This document shows, piece after piece, positions 43,576 through 55,486 of a DNA stretch of 64,000 nucleotides. The notes below the pieces were generated by a model. The model searched no databases. It saw only the letters and a program-made list of their open reading frames with translations, and was not told where the DNA came from. This DNA is from Nymphalis io (taxonomy: Eukaryota; Arthropoda; Insecta; Lepidoptera; Nymphalidae), in the NCBI RefSeq assembly GCF_905147045.1, contig NC_065903.1:11966001-12030000 (forward strand), in the 5' to 3' direction. Both the position numbers and the translations under genes were made by a program. Every line of letters begins with the position of its first letter. The first letter of the stretch is position 1.

Positions 43576-43825
43576 ATCATATGGTTATAGATAAGGACAT
43601 AAAATACATGACAATAAACCAATAATACTAAATAATAAAATCTTAGAATGTTACATTTGCAGATAACATATTCAGGAGAAATATCTTTATAGAGTTACGC
43701 TATTAATCGTAACACACATACAAACATGAAAGAGTCATGTTGTCCTATCAGGTAAAATAACTTCTATAAATTACAATTTAATTACAGTAAGAAAGACAGA
43801 CGACATAATTTATTTATCAACGGTA
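43576..43825. other. AT-rich sequence, nothing recognised
   Basis: No gene or repeat family seen. Confidence 0.4.
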
Positions 43826-44241
43826 TTGTTTGTTCCATTTTCAAAATCTTTCTATTGATTTAATTCATTCATACCATGGAATTCTTAGCGCCCTTATATC
43901 ATTATAATTAAATAAAGTTTTGATATTAATCAAAAGTTTATTTATAAAGCTTGTTCGTTCTGTTTTCAAATATTTACTATTGATAAAACTCATATATACT
44001 ATGAAATTTTAGCGTCATACTATTGTCAAAACTTTATTTATTAAAAAGTGAGTTCGTTTTATTTCTAAAATTTTTTTGGTAAAATTCATTTATACCATGA
44101 AGGTCTTAGCCTCCCGATATTGTCAAATCTTTATTTATAACATGAAGTATGTTGTTCCATGTTCAAATCAATAATTTTGAATAAATTCATTTAAACCATG
44201 GAATTCTTAGCCTCCTCTTATTGTCAAACCTTTAAAGCATT
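43826..44241. repeat. diverged ~100-bp tandem array, four units
   Basis: Each unit holds GTTC...TTTTCAAAAT, ATTGATAAAATTCATTTATA, CCATGGAATTCTTAGCC and TATTGTCAAACTTTATTTAT in that order. The CCATG anchor is at 43874, 43999 (CTATGA), 44095 and 44196, giving spacings of 125, 96 and 101 bp; unit 1 has an extra AT-rich stretch. Units differ considerably, so the array is old. No coding frame runs through it and it matches no other sequence in the window. Confidence 0.8.
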
Positions 44242-45326
44242 GAGATACGAATGTCAAACCTGGATACAATGGTCGTAGGTCGCGCATTGTTTTACCCACA
44301 TTTGCGTAATGACTCCCATTACGCCCATTGTGATTCACACACACAATACACACAAATTAAAGTAGACGTTAGACTAAATTGACGCAAGTCGCTGGTAATA
44401 ATAATGTTTAATTATATTAGTGTTGTTTGTGTGATTTCTTTAATATTGGCAGTCAACTTTGAATACTCCTTATTGTTCGTAAACAATCGTAATAAAAAAA
44501 TCGTAACTGCTTTGATTTAATTTGCATATCCAACAGCTGTTATTCAGGAAGCTTAGCGGTTCAGAACACATGAGACTCATATCACACTTCTGATGTCGCG
44601 GATTCAAATGGATTACCATTTTAATGGCCGCCATTGTCGTCCAGTATGTTGATTTTATTAAATCAGTCAGTGCGCACGTACGGCGCTGGCGCTGTCCTGA
44701 GAGCAAGAGACCAAGGGGGTCGCTAGACAAACGATCACACGCGCTACTGACAGATACACCATTATATTTTATATTTCCGTTATTCGGCTGCATAATAAAA
44801 TAGGCCTTACCGGCTTATACCCCGTCTTATATTTTTCACACTTGACGTCTGACAACCGACCAACCTACATGACATACATCACGTTGTGTGGTGTTGCTAT
44901 TCTAATAAGTGACGTCGTATACCCGCTTAAATTTATTATTTCCGACATATATATGTATATAAATATGTAGGTATATATAAAGGTATTTTTATTCTATATT
45001 AAATATGCTTTTATTTACTTTTTTGGAAGAAAAACTAAATCTCTAAGGGCTAATTTAGTCCACAGATGCAAACACCCATATTGCGTGGCTTAGAATTATT
45101 ATATTAACAGTCGGTATTATTTAACTTTACAAGCGCGATTGTCTCGGAGAGCCTAACTTCACGCGGGTAAACTTAGACTGCGCATATGAAAAAAAACGAA
45201 CGTTGTAATACATTTCCAAAAAATGTACAATATAATAGAATAGAATTTGCTTTATTGTGCAACAAAAGATATAGAGAAACATACTGTTGAAAACACAAAC
45301 CAAAAAACTATTAATGTACGAATTTA
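44242..45326. other. unique sequence with a GC-rich patch
   Basis: The stretch 44620-44765 is GC- and CpG-rich (GTGCGCACGTACGGCGCTGG) and carries GGCCGCCATTGTCG (44626-44639), another YY1/Pho-like site. A 107-codon open frame over it on the minus strand has no recognisable domain. Candidate regulatory DNA upstream of netrin (inference). Confidence 0.4.
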
Positions 45327-45622
45327 TTTTTTATAGAATAGGAAGGCGGACGAGCATATGGGCCACCAGATGGTAAGTGCTCACCAACGCCCATAGACAT
45401 TGGCATAGTAAGAAATGTAAACCATCGTTTCATCACCAATGCGCCACCAACCTTGGGAACTAAAAGATATTATGTACCTTGTACCTGTAATTACACTGAC
45501 TCACTCACCCTTCAAACCGGAACACAATAATACCAAGTACTGCTGTTTTGCGGTAGAATATCTAATGAGTGGGTGGTACCTACCCAGACGAGCTTGCACA
45601 AAGCTCTACCCCACCAGTAAAA
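45327..45622 (-). mobile_element. retroposon family B, full length
   Basis: TTTTTATAGAATAGGAAGGCGG at the left to CTCTACCCCACCAGTAAAA at the right; near consensus. Confidence 0.9.
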
Positions 45623-46004
45623 ATAAAAGTATGTATTACAACTTTGTTCTTAAATTACTTTATATTATTTTTTTTATATTTATTATATTTAAAATAATCT
45701 TGATATTTTATTTAAGACAAGTAGAACTACTCAAATATTAATGTTCATAAAAAAACACTTTGTTAATAAAATTTAATATAACTTGATAACCGTATATACA
45801 TTTATTAATTATCTATTCGCTAGAAACAGCTTTTCGTTACATTCCTAACATTCTGCAGTAATGTATGTAATTACAATATACTTTAGACGACCCGCTGCTA
45901 AGCGGTTAAAATACATTGGATTCTTGAACTACGAGTTGGAAATAATTCATTATAACACAATGTAGGTTACAATTTATGATAAAATCAACTTGTTATAATT
46001 ATAT
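45623..46004. other. AT-rich sequence, nothing recognised
   Basis: No gene or repeat family seen. Confidence 0.4.
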
Positions 46005-46186
46005 GACGAGCCGGTTGGCGTGGTTGGTTACTTGCCTTTCACGCCGAAGATTGTGGGTTCGATTCCCACCCAGGACAGACATTTGTGTGCATGAACATGT
46101 CTGTTTGTCCGGAATCTGGGTGTAATTATCCCAGTGAGTTAAGTGAAATTGTCCCAGTATATTATTATTATTATTATTATTATTTA
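46005..46186 (+). mobile_element. SINE family C with internal deletion
   Basis: Intact head (GACGAGCCGGTTGGCGTGG, B box GTGGGTTCGATTCCCAC). The body jumps from GTGTAATTATC to a short unrelated CCAGTGAGTTAAGTGAAAT and then GTCCCAGTATATT and (ATT)n. About 90 bp of the usual body are gone while both ends are kept. Confidence 0.85.
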
Positions 46187-46486
46187 TACATGTATTATAA
46201 GATAATTACGTTATTATTAATTGCAGTGACCCAAACATACCTTCTTTATTTGAAAGGCGAATAAATTAAAAAGTTTCTCTGTGCACACAACGACTACAGT
46301 TTGTGCTGACTTTATTTTGAAGACCATACGCGCCATATGTGTATAGTGCACTATCACATGTATACACGTAGATATGTGTTTATTGCAAGCAATACACATT
46401 ACATGGCGATTTTTCAAATCTATCAATACCTACCATGACACGTCACACGTCATGTGCAATAGAAATGACCTCTGCTTGAATTTATT
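46187..46486. other. AT-rich sequence with a 12-bp palindrome
   Basis: ATAGTGCACTAT at 46343-46354 is self-complementary. Nothing else recognised. Confidence 0.4.
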
Positions 46487-46734
46487 TGGTGGAAGGGCTT
46501 TGTGCAGGTCCGTCTGGAAAGGTACCACCACTCATTAGTTATTCTACCGTAATACTTGGTATTGTAATGTTCTGGTTTTAAGGGTGAGTGAGCCAATTTT
46601 ACTACGGGCACAAGGTATATAACATTTTAGTTTCCAAGGTCAGAGGTGCATTGGTAGTGTTAGGAATGCTCGATGACCACTTACCATCTGGTCGCCCTTA
46701 TGACCGTCAGCCTATCTATTTCATAAAATAAAAA
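46487..46734 (+). mobile_element. retroposon family B, diverged, with deletions
   Basis: TTGGTGGAAGGGCTTTGTGC to CAGCCTATCTATTTCATAAAATAAAA, with a deletion in the TTCTACCGC...TACTTGG segment and another after GTTAGGAATG. Confidence 0.8.
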
Positions 46735-47339
46735 AGCATAACTTTCTCGAGGTAGCAAGATTGTGAGGCCTAGGAATTGTGTACCTTAGACCATATTGTT
46801 ACGCAGCGAGCTTGCCTAGCAAACCTCACCTCAAATTATTTTTAGTTTATCAAAGTATATCAATGTATAATATATGTATTTATATTAACATATCAAAGAC
46901 ACAAAAACAAAGGCAGTCTTAAGTCAAACGCGGCTTGTCTAGTGTCTGTGCAGCCTTATACGTATGTACGCCACATACGCGTTCGTCGACATTCGCATTG
47001 TAAGGCAGCCGGTACCGAGTTATAGCTGAGGCAGTTCTGAATCGACAAAGGAAGTAAAGATTTCATTAACAATGAGAGTACAACAATACAAAGATGTATC
47101 TTAAGTATTAATTTTGTTTTGTTTCAGCTCGTTTCCCTGAAACAAAGAGAACCCAATTTGAATTAACTGCTACTAACGTAATAAATGCGGCAATTTGTTT
47201 TTTTTGGTTGGTTTTTTTTTACCTAATTACGCAAACGTGTCTGTTATGGTTTCATATAATTATAAATATTAGAAAGTGCAACATCGGGTAAGCAGTAGAT
47301 TTTTTTAAATGAAAATAAATTATTTCAAAAAATTATGTC
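46735..47339. other. mostly unique sequence
   Basis: A GC-richer stretch at 46915-47015 (CAAACGCGGCTTGTC, CGCGTTCGTCGACATTCGC). No gene or family recognised. Confidence 0.4.
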
Positions 47340-47510
47340 GCGGGTGCATACTAGTGTTTAAAAATACGAAATAGACTGTTTAGTCTGGACTTAGGCAATG
47401 GGTAGCCCCGAAAACATGTGTACAAACTTTTATGATGATCAAACAATAATAATTAAACGGGTATTACAAATAAGCAAACTTACTTTCGTATTTATAATAT
47501 AAGGATAATA
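47340..47510 (-). repeat. family I copy
   Basis: TCGCGGGTGCATACTAGTG, CAAACTTTTATGATGATCAAAC and CTTACTTTCGTATTTATAATATAAGGA follow the family I order. Confidence 0.5.
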
Positions 47511-48689
47511 ATAAAATTAAAATGTTAATCTAATAGCTAAACCACCGTCCTTTTACCTATATTACCTATGTTATTGTATATTATATACTACAAAGTATTT
47601 ATTAACATTCCATTGCTCGTGTTCTTTAAGGTTAAGAAATAACAAAGGTATTGTGAAAGATATGTTTATATAAAATTTCTTATTGATTCTGCAATCTCAA
47701 CCGAATCGATTAATCTTCTGCGCGCGTGCGATCTGATGTGTGACAAGTTGGCCCCACTAAAAGCTATTATGCAAAGAATTTAATCGAATTAATAATTATA
47801 ATTATCAGGGTAAAACTTGTATTTTGATAAAATGCAATGTTAAGACGTGCAAATGAGCTAACTATTATGGTAGCTCATCTTCACCCAGAGGCTCTAGCAC
47901 TTTTCATTAGGAAGGAATCCGACAGATTACCACAAGTTGAACTAAAAAAGTGTCTTTTTTTATTAATTAATTGCAATTTAATTATATTAGTCATTAAATT
48001 GTTTTTTTTTTATATATTTTCTGCGATTATTTTTTAATTGATCCAATTTATAAAGATGTCGTAAAATATTTTTAAAGAATTCAAGTTAGACCTTATGATA
48101 AATTGATATACGTGCCAAATTTAACGAATAATACAAGTGTACGGCTATTTACAAATAAGTGTCACTCACTCATCAGACATCAATGCTTTGTATTACACGC
48201 ACAAGGGACATAACATCATCCTATATCGACACAATTTATGGCGTACGAAAAGTTTCAGTCAATATGTTTTGACAAAACAAACAAAATGAAATCAAATAAA
48301 CTTTTTTAAACAGGCATGTTGCTTGGTTCGGTTATAGATTGCTTGTAGTTAACTTTCTTCAAGATAATAACACTTACTTACTTGTGGTATCGGAATGAAT
48401 CAACTTCAAAAATATTTATACCTGTTTTCACTTTTAACTGTTTTCATGTTAATTGTATTAGGCTTTGATTATTAAAAATATAAGCGTTTCCTTTGAATAA
48501 AAAAAATGTTAATATTTATATAATTTAATTTTATAAATCAATTTGGTTATTATAACAATTTTAACATTTTGTTTACATATACAGGCTTGTAGTATATTTA
48601 AATAAATTCATTCAAATCCAACAAGCAAGCAAGTATTATACCTACCTATCGAGAAGAAAATTAACTACAAGTAAATTAGAGACCAGTAC
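47511..48689. other. AT-rich sequence with a possible family B scrap
   Basis: GTCACTCACTCATCAGACATC and CACAAGGGACATAACATC at 48161-48216 resemble two family B segments. A GC-richer spot, TCTGCGCGCGTGCGATCTG, lies at about 47717. No gene seen. Confidence 0.4.
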
Positions 48690-48820
48690 CCTTACAAGCC
48701 CTTACAAGTACTTTTGAATCATCGTTTTAGAATATTATGTCAATTAAACAATTTGAAATATCGACCGGTTCGAGAAAGAGCGACAAGAAACTCAATAGGT
48801 ACTCTTTTCCATCAAATAAA
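48690..48820 (+). repeat. family G repeat, longest copy
   Basis: CCCTTACAAGTACTTTTGAATC leads into TATCGACCGGTTCGAGAAAG, GACAAGAAACTCAATAGGTAC and TCTTTT. It shows that the G block has an upstream part with a fixed order. Confidence 0.55.
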
Positions 48821-50259
48821 ATATCATGAAAATCAACGATACTATCTCCAAGCTCTTATCGTGTTTATAATTTTTCATTGGGATTTAAATTTAATAATGG
48901 GTAAAAAAAATTACCGAATTTTATTTCAGAAACAAATACCTTTCCCAATAAAGAACTGTCATGTCAGGTCATTTCTAGTACTAATGGGCATGAGGGTTTT
49001 ATCGAACACGACTGACTATTCAGCTGCCTTACATTTATGATAAAAAAATTGCATATATGTAATTTGTACTACGTATATATTTAGAAATATACTAGGTCTT
49101 GAGACCCTCGGCTCGTACGAGTACTTGTAATTCCAGTGAGAGCTTTCTCATTAATCACGACTTCAACAAAGCAAAGAACCAGATTGAATACACTTACAAT
49201 AGGATTTGAATTCCAAACAAGCAATGTAACAGCCATTTATAAAATAAACAAAACTCTAAAGTTACTTTTTTATATCACACTACGATAGGTTAAGATTTGG
49301 ACAAAATCAGTAGATATACCAGAAATATAACCTAGTTATGTCAGGAACGTTTTAGCCAATCGTTACATATTTACGTTGCACTCAACTTGACCTTGAATTA
49401 TTACCTTTATAACCAAATAAAACTCCTCATAAAGGAGTAGGAAGAACTGGGCGTACTCATATACTGTATTTAGTTATTAGTTTATATAAAGTTTGTAATT
49501 ATTTTCTATTGAAGAAATTTGTAGGAATCGTTTTTCTCAGCATATAGGCATTAGTGTATATCCACGACTTACTTAAAATATATATATAAAAATATTGACG
49601 ATGATTAATTGAAAAATTTCATTGTATGCTGCATCAAACGAAGCCGAGGCTACATAGACCCTTAAATGACGAATCAAAATAGCTTATCATTGCAAGTCGG
49701 TCTTCAATATCTCACGAGTGACATACGAAGTGAGCTCAGAATAATATTTTCAATACATCCACTGCTTGCCAATCATAAGGCAATGTTATGCCATTGATTA
49801 TACTGACTTACGCAAATTATATAAAAATGCCGTTTTTTTTTTGCAAAAAGCTTTGATCTTTGTGAGTTTAATGAAAATAATTGGCAAGAAAAATCTAATG
49901 CCAAACTTTAAACTTTCAATAAAACCTGCGATATTCTTAAATAGACATGACATGAACAATATTCATACCAATTAATAGCATTCGCAACAACGATCGTTCG
50001 TGGATTGAGTCGGTCGCTGTAATAGGATAATTATTATTATCCGTATAAAAATGGCAGCATGCGCCCTGACAGATTGCGAAAGAGACAAAAAAATGTGCAT
50101 TGCTCGCTAATCGATGCCATTACCTTTGTACGGCCATCGGGCACTTATAGTACAGAGTACCTAAGTCATAAAGATATGGCTTGGTGTTTATAAAAAAATT
50201 ATTAGTATTTACTTATTTTATTTTGTGCTCTTTTCTTGTGCATGTATAGTTATTTTTTT
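48821..50259. other. AT-rich sequence, nothing recognised
   Basis: The patch 50035-50160 is GC-richer and has TATAAAAATGGC; no gene follows it, so no promoter is called. Confidence 0.4.
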
Positions 50260-50371
50260 TTAACTGTCAACGTGTATACAAAATTTCATGATGATCGTGT
50301 AATTAAGACGTGAAAGCGTTTAACAAACAAATAACGAATTCACTTTCGCATTTATAATATTAGTAAGGATT
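50260..50371 (-). repeat. family I copy, 3' half
   Basis: GTCAACGTGTATACAAAATTTCATGATGATCG and CACTTTCGCATTTATAATATTAGTAAGGATTA; the end is essentially consensus. Confidence 0.6.
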
Positions 50372-50426
50372 ATAGCTGTTATAGAAACCAGCACTGAGGG
50401 ATCAACATGGAGCTGAGTGGTAGACT

Positions 50427-50448
50427 AGTAGTAGTAGTAGTAGTAGTA
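50427..50448. repeat. (AGT)n microsatellite
   Basis: About seven AGT units in tandem. Confidence 0.85.
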
Positions 50449-50477
50449 CTAGGTAGATAAGTCAAGTGAAAGCTCAT

Positions 50478-50518
50478 GTGCAGGATCAATGGCTTTGCTT
50501 GATTTCTGAAGCACGGGG
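50478..50518 (-). repeat. SINE family D scrap
   Basis: GTGCAGGATCAATGGC and TTTCTGAAGCACGGG match the complement of the D segment around CCGTGCCTCGGAAAGCACG and GGTCCTGCGC. Confidence 0.4.
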
Positions 50519-51810
50519 TTATTTATTTATAAAAGTCTATATACTTGATAACTTCTATACATAACATTTTTTTTTATATTTGCCGGGGGCAAATGCCTCT
50601 ACTCCGCCTGATGGTAAGTGGTAGAAGAGTCCAAACGCGACGAGTAAAAAAAATCAAACAGTAAAGTAGTTGACAATATACTCTGTGTTAGATTTGCCAA
50701 TGGCCGTTTAACATTAAAAGTGCCATAATAGAAATATAAATTAAAACTTGATACTTTAACTTATATCAATTATATATTATCGAATTACATTATCTTAATC
50801 GTAAATAGAATTAATGGGTGTTACGCTTATATTATATTTAACTAAAAGAACGTGGCAGATATCCTGCCTGTGTGTATAACAATTAATATTATAAATAAAT
50901 ATATGTGTGGCAGTACCATCTTGCAGCATGTTACAACAAAGTAGATTGTAAAAACTTTCATGAAAAATTAATATGGGCTAACTTTTGTGTTGATCGATCA
51001 AAGGTCGTCGAAATTTATTAATCTCAAATAATTATACCAATATTTATATGTATTGGCTTAAGAGCTTCAAATTCTAAAAGACTATTTCCATCATCATATA
51101 TCTAAATTAACTTATTGTGTATTTTATTTTTCATATTATATCTGCTTTTTGAATTCATCAGTTATACAAAGTAAATATTAAAATGGTGGTGGTGGTGGTC
51201 ATTTAAAAAATAGACAAATGATCGTAATTGTGCCAATTCTATATACTCTCTATTCTGTGATGCAAAGTCTTTTAAGGCAGAATCGACAAAAACTTCGCAT
51301 TCAAGTTGCGTTTATCCAACAATTACTTACCGACGCCTCGGCTTGTCCATCTACGAAGTTGAGTCCGACGCTGTGATAGCGAGAATTGTAAAAAAACAGT
51401 TAAGTAAGGGAAACCTCGCGGAGATGGGGTTCTCGATATAAATTGTATGAAAAAACATTTTGTTAGCGATAGAACTCCGTACAATATGAACCATATTATT
51501 AATGAGTAGCAGCCTGACAAGCGTAATATACTCTAAAGTCGAATGGATATTTGTAATTATGAATATATGAGAAGTAGAAAAAGACTACAGCTCGATAACG
51601 GCCTCCTTGAAAGGTGAAGGTTTGTTAGAATCACGATGCCGCGCTGTGTTCTCAATATTTGTGGCAAAATTTTACCCAAAAGTTTTTACTTCATGTCGCG
51701 TTAAGCCAAAACCGGCCATCATTGTTTTGAGATATCTAAAAATGCTCTTAGATTATACGAAAAACATACACATACTTACATGGTTTTTCTTAACTGTTGG
51801 CGTATAACAC
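50519..51810. other. AT-rich sequence with a (GTG)n run
   Basis: A (GGT)n run at 51184-51199. A stretch at 50571-50645 (TGCCGGGGGCAAATGCCTC, CCTGATGGTAAGTGGTAGAAG) looks like another dispersed repeat, not identified. No gene seen. Confidence 0.4.
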
Positions 51811-51912
51811 GAGATGAAATATAAACGCAAATTAAGCATTACCTTAACGCGCAGCAAACCTTTGAACTCGCGCCTTTCGGTTCGCCACTATTTCTTTTCA
51901 CTGGGCCGCCTC
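51811..51912 (-). repeat. SINE family A-type head fragment
   Basis: ACGAGATGAAATATAAACGC, CAAACCTTTGAACTCGCGCC (B-box region) and TTCACTGGGCCGCCTCGG (A-box region) match the complement of the head. Confidence 0.55.
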
Positions 51913-53219
51913 GGATTACTCAAACACGTGCTAAAGAAAAGATACACGGCTTCCTATTCCAAAGTTAATGTGACAAACATAGCAACCATTACCGATAATA
52001 TTAACACGGAACCATAAAACATAGACATTCTAAACTTTATTAGGAAAAAGATGGAATGCAGACTGTGGAGACAAGAATGTGGGAAATCTTACGTTCTTTA
52101 TATTTTAACAGTAATACTGGAAACTAGGTTAGGTTTAGATAGTAAATCATTAATTATGTCTTTACAATAAAACTAAAAAGTTAATAAATAACTTGTTTTA
52201 TCTGTGGCTGAATTTATAACCTAAATAACTTCAAAATTATTTTATAGACAAAAAATGTCGAAAAGATATAAAGTTCAGAAATGAAACAAATGTAATAAGC
52301 ACCTAATAAATTATGAGTATATAATTTTTACACTGATGTATAAAATGATTACGTCCGCGGTCGGAAAAATAAAGGGAATGAATTACCAACATCATCAGTG
52401 ATTGATTCACCGTTGTCTCACCAATACTAATATATACCATTAGTAATATTAATTTATATTACACGAGTGAGAATCACCCAAAAAACCATGTAAATTATTT
52501 CAACTTATTGAAAATGTCTGAAGTCCAAGGAACTCTTAATACTCGGCGAATGAAGTGTTCAATGATTAGTTTAATAACATAGCTATAAAAGTCTAGGCAG
52601 TGGGTCCACGCATCAAGAGACATCAAACGTCGGACTCCAAGCAATGTTGTTCTTGCCTACCTTTTAATGCTACGCCGACTTTCGCATTGAACATGATACC
52701 TTAGGTACACTCACCATAACACATGAGAAAAATATCAATATGTGATAGATCTTCCCCTTTGTTATAAAACTATCTCTTGAATTTAATAACAACAACACGT
52801 TTATAACAATAAGTTATGCCCGGTTTTACCTGTAATGTCTCGTCATTTTTTTAAAATATTTATTCAAAACAAAACCCGCGTTATTGTAAGTTGACGGTAC
52901 CATATAGAGATATTCACATAAATGCCAACAAACTCCGAATGTACAAAGTTCCCAATCAGTCGGATGCGTAAGAGCATAAAATACCCGTAATTTATGATAT
53001 TCATATAAAATATAGATAAGTAAAACCTACTTGGTATATATATGTTGGTAATTGTTCGCGTGAGGTTAGCTATTTGGAAAAATGGTAACCTATAATTAGA
53101 CTGGCTCACCATCACAAAATATAACAAAACAGATGCAAAAATTTGATGCTTATATAAATTAAATACGTCAGTTTAATTGTAAATAAAAAAAAATGTTCTA
53201 TAAAACCAATTCCTCCAGT
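51913..53219. other. AT-rich sequence, nothing recognised
   Basis: No gene or repeat family seen. Confidence 0.4.
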
Positions 53220-53330
53220 GCCAGTACCCTATGTCCTTTTATGTACCCCTAACAACGTGTATTCAAAATTTCATAATGATCGGTTGACTTGTTGAGAGCT
53301 GACAAAAAAAATCAAACGCACGTTTTAGTT
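53220..53330 (-). repeat. family I copy, partial
   Basis: CAACGTGTATTCAAAATTTC, ATAATGATCGGTTGACTTGTTG and CAAACGCACGTTTT resemble family I. Confidence 0.5.
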
Positions 53331-53344
53331 AAAAATATATATTA

Positions 53345-53425
53345 TCGTCTTGAGTTTCTTTCACCAGTTCTTCTCAGGGCTGAAGCATTTCTTATCGAAC
53401 CGGTGGTATATTTTGACATTCAACT
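53345..53425 (-). repeat. family G short repeat, reverse
   Basis: TTGAGTTTCTTTCACCAGTTC, TTCTCAGGGCTGAAGC and CGAACCGGTGGTATATTT are the complement of the G landmarks. Confidence 0.5.
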
Positions 53426-53954
53426 ACCAAGTGTAACGTTTCTATATTATTTTTTTTTATTTTGTTCGACTAGATTTAATAAACCGGTAATAATTATATT
53501 CAATATACATCCATTCTCATTATACATTTTCTCTAAGGATATATAAATCGTAATTTCAATACATAAATTGTGATGTGTCACCGTCGGTGAGAAAGTTAGC
53601 CTCAGTTAAAACATGTCTTTTTCTGTAGGATTGCAAATTACACTTGAGTCGAAGAATGCGCACTTTTATGGTATTATGTTATAGCTTCATCTCATTAAGT
53701 AATTTTACTTATAGATAGTAATACTATATAACTACTTCTTTAAAGCATTTTTTTCTCTAAACATAAACTCCAGCTTTGTTCCATTCCGCCGAAATTCTAC
53801 TTTGGTTATTTTTTTCGAGCATAAGCCTATCATTTGGTATTTCTTCTTGTAAATGCTTTCCTAAATCCTTCTTCAAACACTTGAAATGTGTCGGAATGAC
53901 GGGCAAAGAGAAAAAGCCAATTACCTCAAAAACATAGGACTTACTATTAATTTG
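53426..53954. other. AT-rich sequence, nothing recognised
   Basis: No gene or repeat family seen. Confidence 0.4.
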
Positions 53955-54155
53955 ATTTTTTTATATAAAATTGGCGGGCAGACTAGCGAGTGGGCCTGCT
54001 GAATCAATCCTAGTAACTAAGATGATATTTCCATTGTACCTGTAGTTGCACTGCCTCACTCATGGTGAGTGTCAACAATACAAAGTATTGCTATTTGGTG
54101 GTAGAATATCTAATAAGTGATATCTACCCAGACGGGCTTGCACAAAGCCCGTAAA
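53955..54155 (-). mobile_element. retroposon family B with a large internal deletion
   Basis: ATAAAATTGGCGGGCAGACTAGCG is followed almost at once by CCTAGTAACTAAGATGATATTTCC, so about 90 bp of the 3' half are gone. It continues to CAGACGGGCTTGCACAAAGCC. Confidence 0.75.
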
Positions 54156-54690
54156 ACTCGTTTTTATTCTACAAGATTTAACCTCTTTTCAAACGTTTAC
54201 AATATTGGCACATATGACTGTTACTGCTTCCTTAGAGTGTTAACATTAATTTATATTTGTATAATCTGCCTCAAAGAACATCTGATCCATCTGACGCATA
54301 AAGATGTCAAGCAATAGTTCCGGAGATTAGCAAACGAACACCACACTAATTTTTCAGTTTTATTCTACAATATACATGCCAAACTATGATTGTATGAGAG
54401 AATATGACAATAAGAGTGTTAATGATGATGAATGACAACACTGTGCTGACTCCAAGTAAACAGGATATGGGCAAGCGAATAGCTCTGATACCGTTCCATT
54501 AAATGTCATGTCTGCATGTCTTTGCACGCATCATGCGGTAACCACAACACTGATTCCTATAACACTTGGTATATAATTATGCTTTGCGACATATATGATA
54601 CTTAATATCACGGAACATGTATGGGTTCCCAGAAAATAGGTAAGTAAAATATTTATATCAAAGTAGTACTATATTTATATCAAAAACATT
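54156..54690. other. AT-rich sequence, nothing recognised
   Basis: No gene or repeat family seen. Confidence 0.4.
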
Positions 54691-54905
54691 CAGTAACAGT
54701 AACAGCCTGATAATGTCCCACTGCTGGGCTAAGGCCTCCTCTCCCTTTTGAGGAGAAGGTTTGGAGCTTATTCCACCACGCTGCTCCAATGCGGGTTGGT
54801 GGAATACACATGTGGCAGAATTTCAGTGAAATTAGACACATGCAGGTTTCCTCACGATGTTTTCCTTCACCGTAAAGCACGAGATGAATTATAATTATAA
54901 TCACA
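54691..54905 (-). mobile_element. SINE family A, 5'-truncated
   Basis: It starts with CAGTAACAGTAACAGCC (tail) and is near consensus to GCACGAGATGAATTATAAT, where the head should continue but does not. Typical of incomplete reverse transcription. Confidence 0.92.
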
Positions 54906-55486
54906 ATCACAAAAACCTTCATAGCGACACAAAAATCATACATAAGAATGAATAGTGGTATAATAAAATGCGAATAATGGTAAAAATGAATTAAGTAATT
55001 TCCTTAACAAAATCATTAAATAAAACTATTTTAAATAAACAGTTATAATATTCGATGCTATGCTATATATATACAGTATTTATTATTATAGAGTTGAATT
55101 TAGAAATGAACAAGAACCATTACGATATTTTATCTTATGAAATATCTTACTATGAGACCGAACCCTACTCCGTATTATCAGCAGATAAGACTCCAGTTTT
55201 TGTGAGCAAATGCTCACATGACATCGCTAGCGAGCAGGAATGCTGCTGAAGCCGTGACGTCACTAACTCCTACCCACATTTGGCTCAATATCTTAACAGC
55301 ACAAAAAAAATCCGTAAATGCGTTAAGCATAATAATTATTTTCATGGAATATATCGATTTAAATGTGTTTTTTTTTTTGTAATCCCACTACGGCGTGGTT
55401 AAGGGGGTAATAACTTTATGTTGTAAATGTATGTTACTTGACAGCGTATAAATATTTTACATTCAAACACTTGTATTTGAATTGCT
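54906..55486. other. AT-rich sequence, nothing recognised
   Basis: A stretch at 55200-55290 (CACATGACATCGCTAGCGAGC) is less AT-rich; no gene seen. Confidence 0.4.

Noticed and set aside
44470..44793. 107-codon minus-strand open frame
   Set aside because: It overlies a GC-rich patch that explains the lack of stops; no recognisable protein features.
46005..46082. tRNA-like sequence with good A and B boxes (also the heads at 8351, 58933, 26043, 36458, 21393 and others)
   Set aside because: These are SINE heads: each continues into the same non-tRNA body, recurs many times, and lacks a proper acceptor stem pairing. No functional tRNA gene is supported.
50035..50160. TATAAAAATGGC followed by a GC-richer stretch as a promoter
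   Set aside because: No initiator, no following exon and no gene on either strand; the motif is common by chance in AT-rich DNA.
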